Below are positions 61,113 to 64,000 of a stretch of DNA of 64,000 bases, piece after piece. This stretch comes from Paragyromitra xinjiangensis (taxonomy: Eukaryota > Ascomycota > Pezizomycetes > Pezizales > Discinaceae). The notes below the pieces were generated by a model. It was not told where the DNA came from and searched no databases. It saw only the letters and a program-made list of their open reading frames with translations. The stretch covers positions 1,612,001 through 1,676,000 of the forward strand of contig JBCAMK010000011.1 in the NCBI GenBank assembly GCA_038503065.1. Direction: 5' to 3'. How positions within the stretch are numbered: position 1 is the stretch's first letter; every line of letters begins with the position of its first letter. A program made the translations under genes and the position numbers.

Positions 61113-63091
61113 TTAGCTTTGGACAAAATAAAATAATGGAGGGATGGAACCACGTACGCAATACCAAATATAATCTGTTCTTACAGTATCTGATGGCTTT
61201 TGAGCCCTTGGTACCGTCTTTGCAAGTCTGTCTTTCGGGCCATCGATAGCTGTGAATTCAAGGATTTTTTGTCCACCATTCGTAGCATTACCGCCATTGC
61301 TCAAGTCCTCTAGTACATCGTCTTCACTCCCGGCAGGCGGCGCTTGCGCCATTGGCTCCGCCGTTGTTACCTCGCCATCCTCATCGTCATCCGAGCTCGA
61401 TTGCGGCTGACCATATTGTTCGTCGTCGTCGTGGAACTCGTATTTACCGATCTTATAGCCATCTTCAATGAAATGTCTATCCAGATGATCAAATCTCTCG
61501 TCCCATCCATCGAGGCCCTTTTTGTTTAGCGGGACAACGCGACCTCTCGGTGAGTCCTGCCCCGGAATGGATGGGCAGAAGCCGCACCAGAAGGTCTTGA
61601 AGTTATTCCTTCCGATATGCGCCTGCTTGGTTTTTATGGCGATCTCATTTTTGTCGGTAATATTGTGAACGTTTCTCAAGTGCGTAGTGTGTGATTCTCT
61701 GCGGAACGACAGTTTACCACACAGAGAGCTAGACTTGGCAGGAATCACTCCACACTTCCAGAGTTCAAGTTGAAAATGTTGACTGTTCTCGTGGCGTTTC
61801 CAGTCATTCTTACTACCGAAGAGCTTTCCACAACCTCGGAAGGTGCAGGCATATGGACGAGAGTGGCGCTTCATATGTTTCCTGTGTGCGACAAATTTTA
61901 GTTAGAACCTTGGTTCTTATACCTTTTATATAAACCTGGAGCTTGTTGGAAAGTGGCTTACTTGAGCTTACTCGGCATTGTGAATAATTTGTCACACTCT
62001 GGGCAAATGGTGCTCTTCTCATGCGGGAGAAGTGTATGAGTAGGTCGAGAAGATGTCGATATCGCGGATGAATTTCGATGCTGAACCCTAGCAGATTTAG
62101 GTGTCTCATCGTCAGGTATCACAACACTAGGCCGCTGCTGCTGTTGGTGGGTTTGAGATATCTCTTTCGATGCTACCTGAGGCGACGCAACTGATACAGG
62201 TGGCGAGATTAGAGCGCCTTGATTCTCAGCCTGAATCGTCGACATCGCAGATGACGCCGACAAACCCGCAGCTGTAGACACTGTGCCTCCTGAAGACATT
62301 ATCCTTGAAATCGGCGATTCATCGGTGGGCGATTGCCCCACATATGTTTGTAGAGCGTGACTATTGTTCCTCAACATCCGTGAGCTCTCATGCTCCATAC
62401 GATCTTGGTCATTTTCTTCGATTCTATCCAATTCGGGCTCAATGGATCGATCTTTACTATGACCGCGTTGGAACCCGGAGTCGTTGCGACCTTTTGAAAC
62501 AGACATAGTCCGAGCCGAAATCTCGCTGCCGCCAATGGGGTATAAATAATCATACTGCGGCCAATTCTGCCCAGCCTCCCCGCGCTCTTTCCATTCCTCT
62601 CGACATAAGTCGCGGTATTCATCGAGAATTTTCGGATACTTTTTAATCTTCTCGTGAAGTTCGCCTAATCGTCGTAACCTTTCTTCTGCCCTAGCTTTCA
62701 TCTGTTCCTGTCTTTCAGATAGTGCCTTGGAGTTCGTCCGGGATAAATTCCTGCTAATTGGGGAGCTATTTTTCCTCTCAGTAGTTGATGGTTCCTCTAT
62801 TCGTGGACGAGACGCAGCCACTCCTGGCTGTGCTGGCGGGTCATCAAGATCCATTTGGTCACCGGGATCGGAAGCAAGATCTTGATGTGGGCCCCGAGAA
62901 ACTGGGGAAATCGGAAGCGTTCCCCGTCCTTCAGAATCTGACCAGGAACTGCCAAAGGGAGGGACCGGAGGTAGAAACCGGGTTCTCTTGGCTTGGCGGG
63001 AATCCTCTGACATGGCTGGGTCAGGACTCTCCATGGGCGTGAGAGGCATGGGACATCCGGGCTCGGACTGTGTGTCCATGGGGCTTTCCAT
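61113..63091 (-). CDS. C2H2 zinc-finger protein of the KHMKRH-type fungal family (paralog 7)
   Basis: Two exons (63091-61962, 61881-61113) give 632 aa. After a disordered N-terminus, a charged helix (QEQMKARAEERLRRLGELHE) precedes EYRDLCREEWKE. Finger 1 is canonical, CPECDKLFTMPSKLK joined to KHMKRH, split by the intron at 61882-61961. It is followed by YACTFRGCGKLFGSKNDWKR then HENSQHFQLELWKC, FRRESHTTHLRNVH, FWCGFCPS and GLDGWDERFDHLDRHF. That order is familiar from many ascomycete C2H2 proteins of unknown target, and gives at least three zinc sites. An acidic region ends the recognisable part. The last ~20 residues follow a GTAAGA that may be a donor, so the C-terminus is uncertain. The start at 63091 is the first clear ATG. 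Confidence 0.85.
61882..61961 (-). other. Intron splitting zinc finger 1 of paralog 7
   Basis: Donor AA|GTAAGC after Ser-Lys-Leu, acceptor ACACAG|GAAACAT, phase 2, joining to Lys-Lys-His. Confidence 0.92.
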
Positions 63092-63451
63092 TTCAATTTG
63101 CTGATGGCTGTAGACCCGACGGCAATCGGTTTCCGCCCTTAAAATTGGGAAATGAGAAAATGAAAGTCCTTCAGGAACAAAAACCCATCCTTTGCAGGGA
63201 TACGAGAGGGAAAGGAGGCCAGCCTGGGGAAAATCCGAGGTATACAATACCAAATTGGCACCACAAACTGGAATCAACACTATTTCTTTTTTTTGAAGAG
63301 ATACCGCACAAACCTGCTCCAAACCGGCACCAGTGGCAAGCTCAAAAAAAACGGATGTTGATTCCAATTTGTAAGCGTACCTCTTCGGTACTGTGCATCC
63401 GAATTCATACCCAAGGGCGAAATAACATGAAGAACTTGAACATAAACGTAC

Positions 63452-63721
63452 CTTTTCAAGAACTCATCCAATTCTGCTCCTCTCGTCCCATGTTTCTTTT
63501 TTAGATGATTTCGAAAATTGTCCAACCTCCAAAAGATCTTCCCGTTCCCCCGGCAATGATCATATACGCAATCGTAACCAACAGCGCCTCGACCACTGTT
63601 TCTCTTGTGAACCGAGTTCATATGTCGATCTCTATCGTTCGCGGAGGTAAAACCCTGGGTTTGGCGTTTGCAGCCTGGTATATGACACCTGAACGGTTTT
63701 GTGTGTTTCATATGATGTTTC
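63452..63721 (-). CDS. Zinc-finger exon of a further C2H2 paralog (paralog 8), partial
   Basis: This exon starts at an acceptor (GAAG|GAAACAT, phase 2) and reads KHHMKHTKPFRCHIPGC, QGFTSANDRDRH then MNSVH, YDCVYDHCRGNGKIFWRLDN then FRNHLKKKHG. The opening His residues are the second half of a split first finger, as in the rest of the array; finger 2 (C-x4-C ... H-x4-H) and finger 3 are complete. The Cys half of finger 1 is not found between 63722 and 64000, so that exon probably lies past the window edge. The exon closes at GGTACG (phase 2). That donor could also splice in frame to an acceptor near 63131, which would merge this exon with paralog 7; I think two genes more likely. Confidence 0.65.
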
Positions 63722-64000
63722 CTTCAATAACCGCGGGGGAATAAAAAGGCCAACAGCCCGGAAAGACTCAGAATCAGTTATTATTTTCTCCTCCCTTTTT
63801 TTGTTCTTTTGAGTGTTTAGAGCGACTAGATGTGGCCCAACCTAATGTGCAGGGTTAATTTTAGTGTTTTGTGCACCCATTGACCCTACACACTGAGTTG
63901 GGTCACATTCAGTCTGTCTTTTCTTTCTCTCCTTCTCTCCTCCGGGGTTCAATTTCCAATAACCCGGGGACCTCTGCTTCTCACTACCCTAATTTCAATA
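63722..64000. other. Right edge, no coding half-finger visible
   Basis: The minus strand here is purine-rich (GGAGAGAAGGAGAGAAAGAA) with no Cys-x2-4-Cys frame. It would be intron of paralog 8 or its promoter. Confidence 0.4.

Noticed and set aside
1..64000. CRISPR arrays, operons, bacterial origins
   Set aside because: The window is eukaryotic; no direct-repeat/spacer arrangement is present.

Overview
The window is nuclear DNA of a filamentous ascomycete (Pezizomycotina-type). The evidence is genes with many short spliceosomal introns (about 50-150 nt, GT..AG), fungal-specific protein families (LaeA-like methyltransferase, yeast-type cytosine deaminase, a KLAP-like regulator, fungal C2H2 proteins) and a TTAGGG telomere-type repeat. 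I cannot name the genus from the sequence. Roughly two thirds of the window is non-coding and carries several families of small inverted-repeat elements.

Layout. The left edge (1-462) holds the 3' side of a minus-strand gene that runs off the window. 463-9108 is gene-poor and contains inverted-repeat (MITE-like) elements. From 9.1 kb to the right edge the dominant feature is a series of C2H2 zinc-finger genes, all on the minus strand: 9109-11447, 15506-18998, 20234-22144, 23111-24347, 34658-36169, 44509-46393, 61113-63091 and a partial one at 63452-63721. In every one an intron of the same phase falls at the same place inside the first zinc finger, between the Leu-Lys (or equivalent) and the third zinc ligand. 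They therefore look like diverged paralogs. Coding outside the fingers is low-complexity and scarcely alignable by eye.

Between them lies a set of ordinary genes. At 26486-28350 a helix-hairpin-helix-type protein and a complete cytosine deaminase (FCY1 type) converge. At 28939-30535 there is an 11-exon LaeA/TAM-type methyltransferase. On the plus strand at 51261-53784 there is a large KLAP-like regulator. At 56492-57645 there is a thioesterase-like enzyme. I found no polyketide synthase, NRPS or other biosynthetic backbone, so the methyltransferase does not mark an obvious metabolite cluster.

Exon-intron structures were worked out by hand from splice signals and reading-frame continuity. For each complete multi-exon model the summed exon length is divisible by three. 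Function is inferred for the recognisable families only; the C2H2 genes are presumed DNA-binding regulators with unknown targets.
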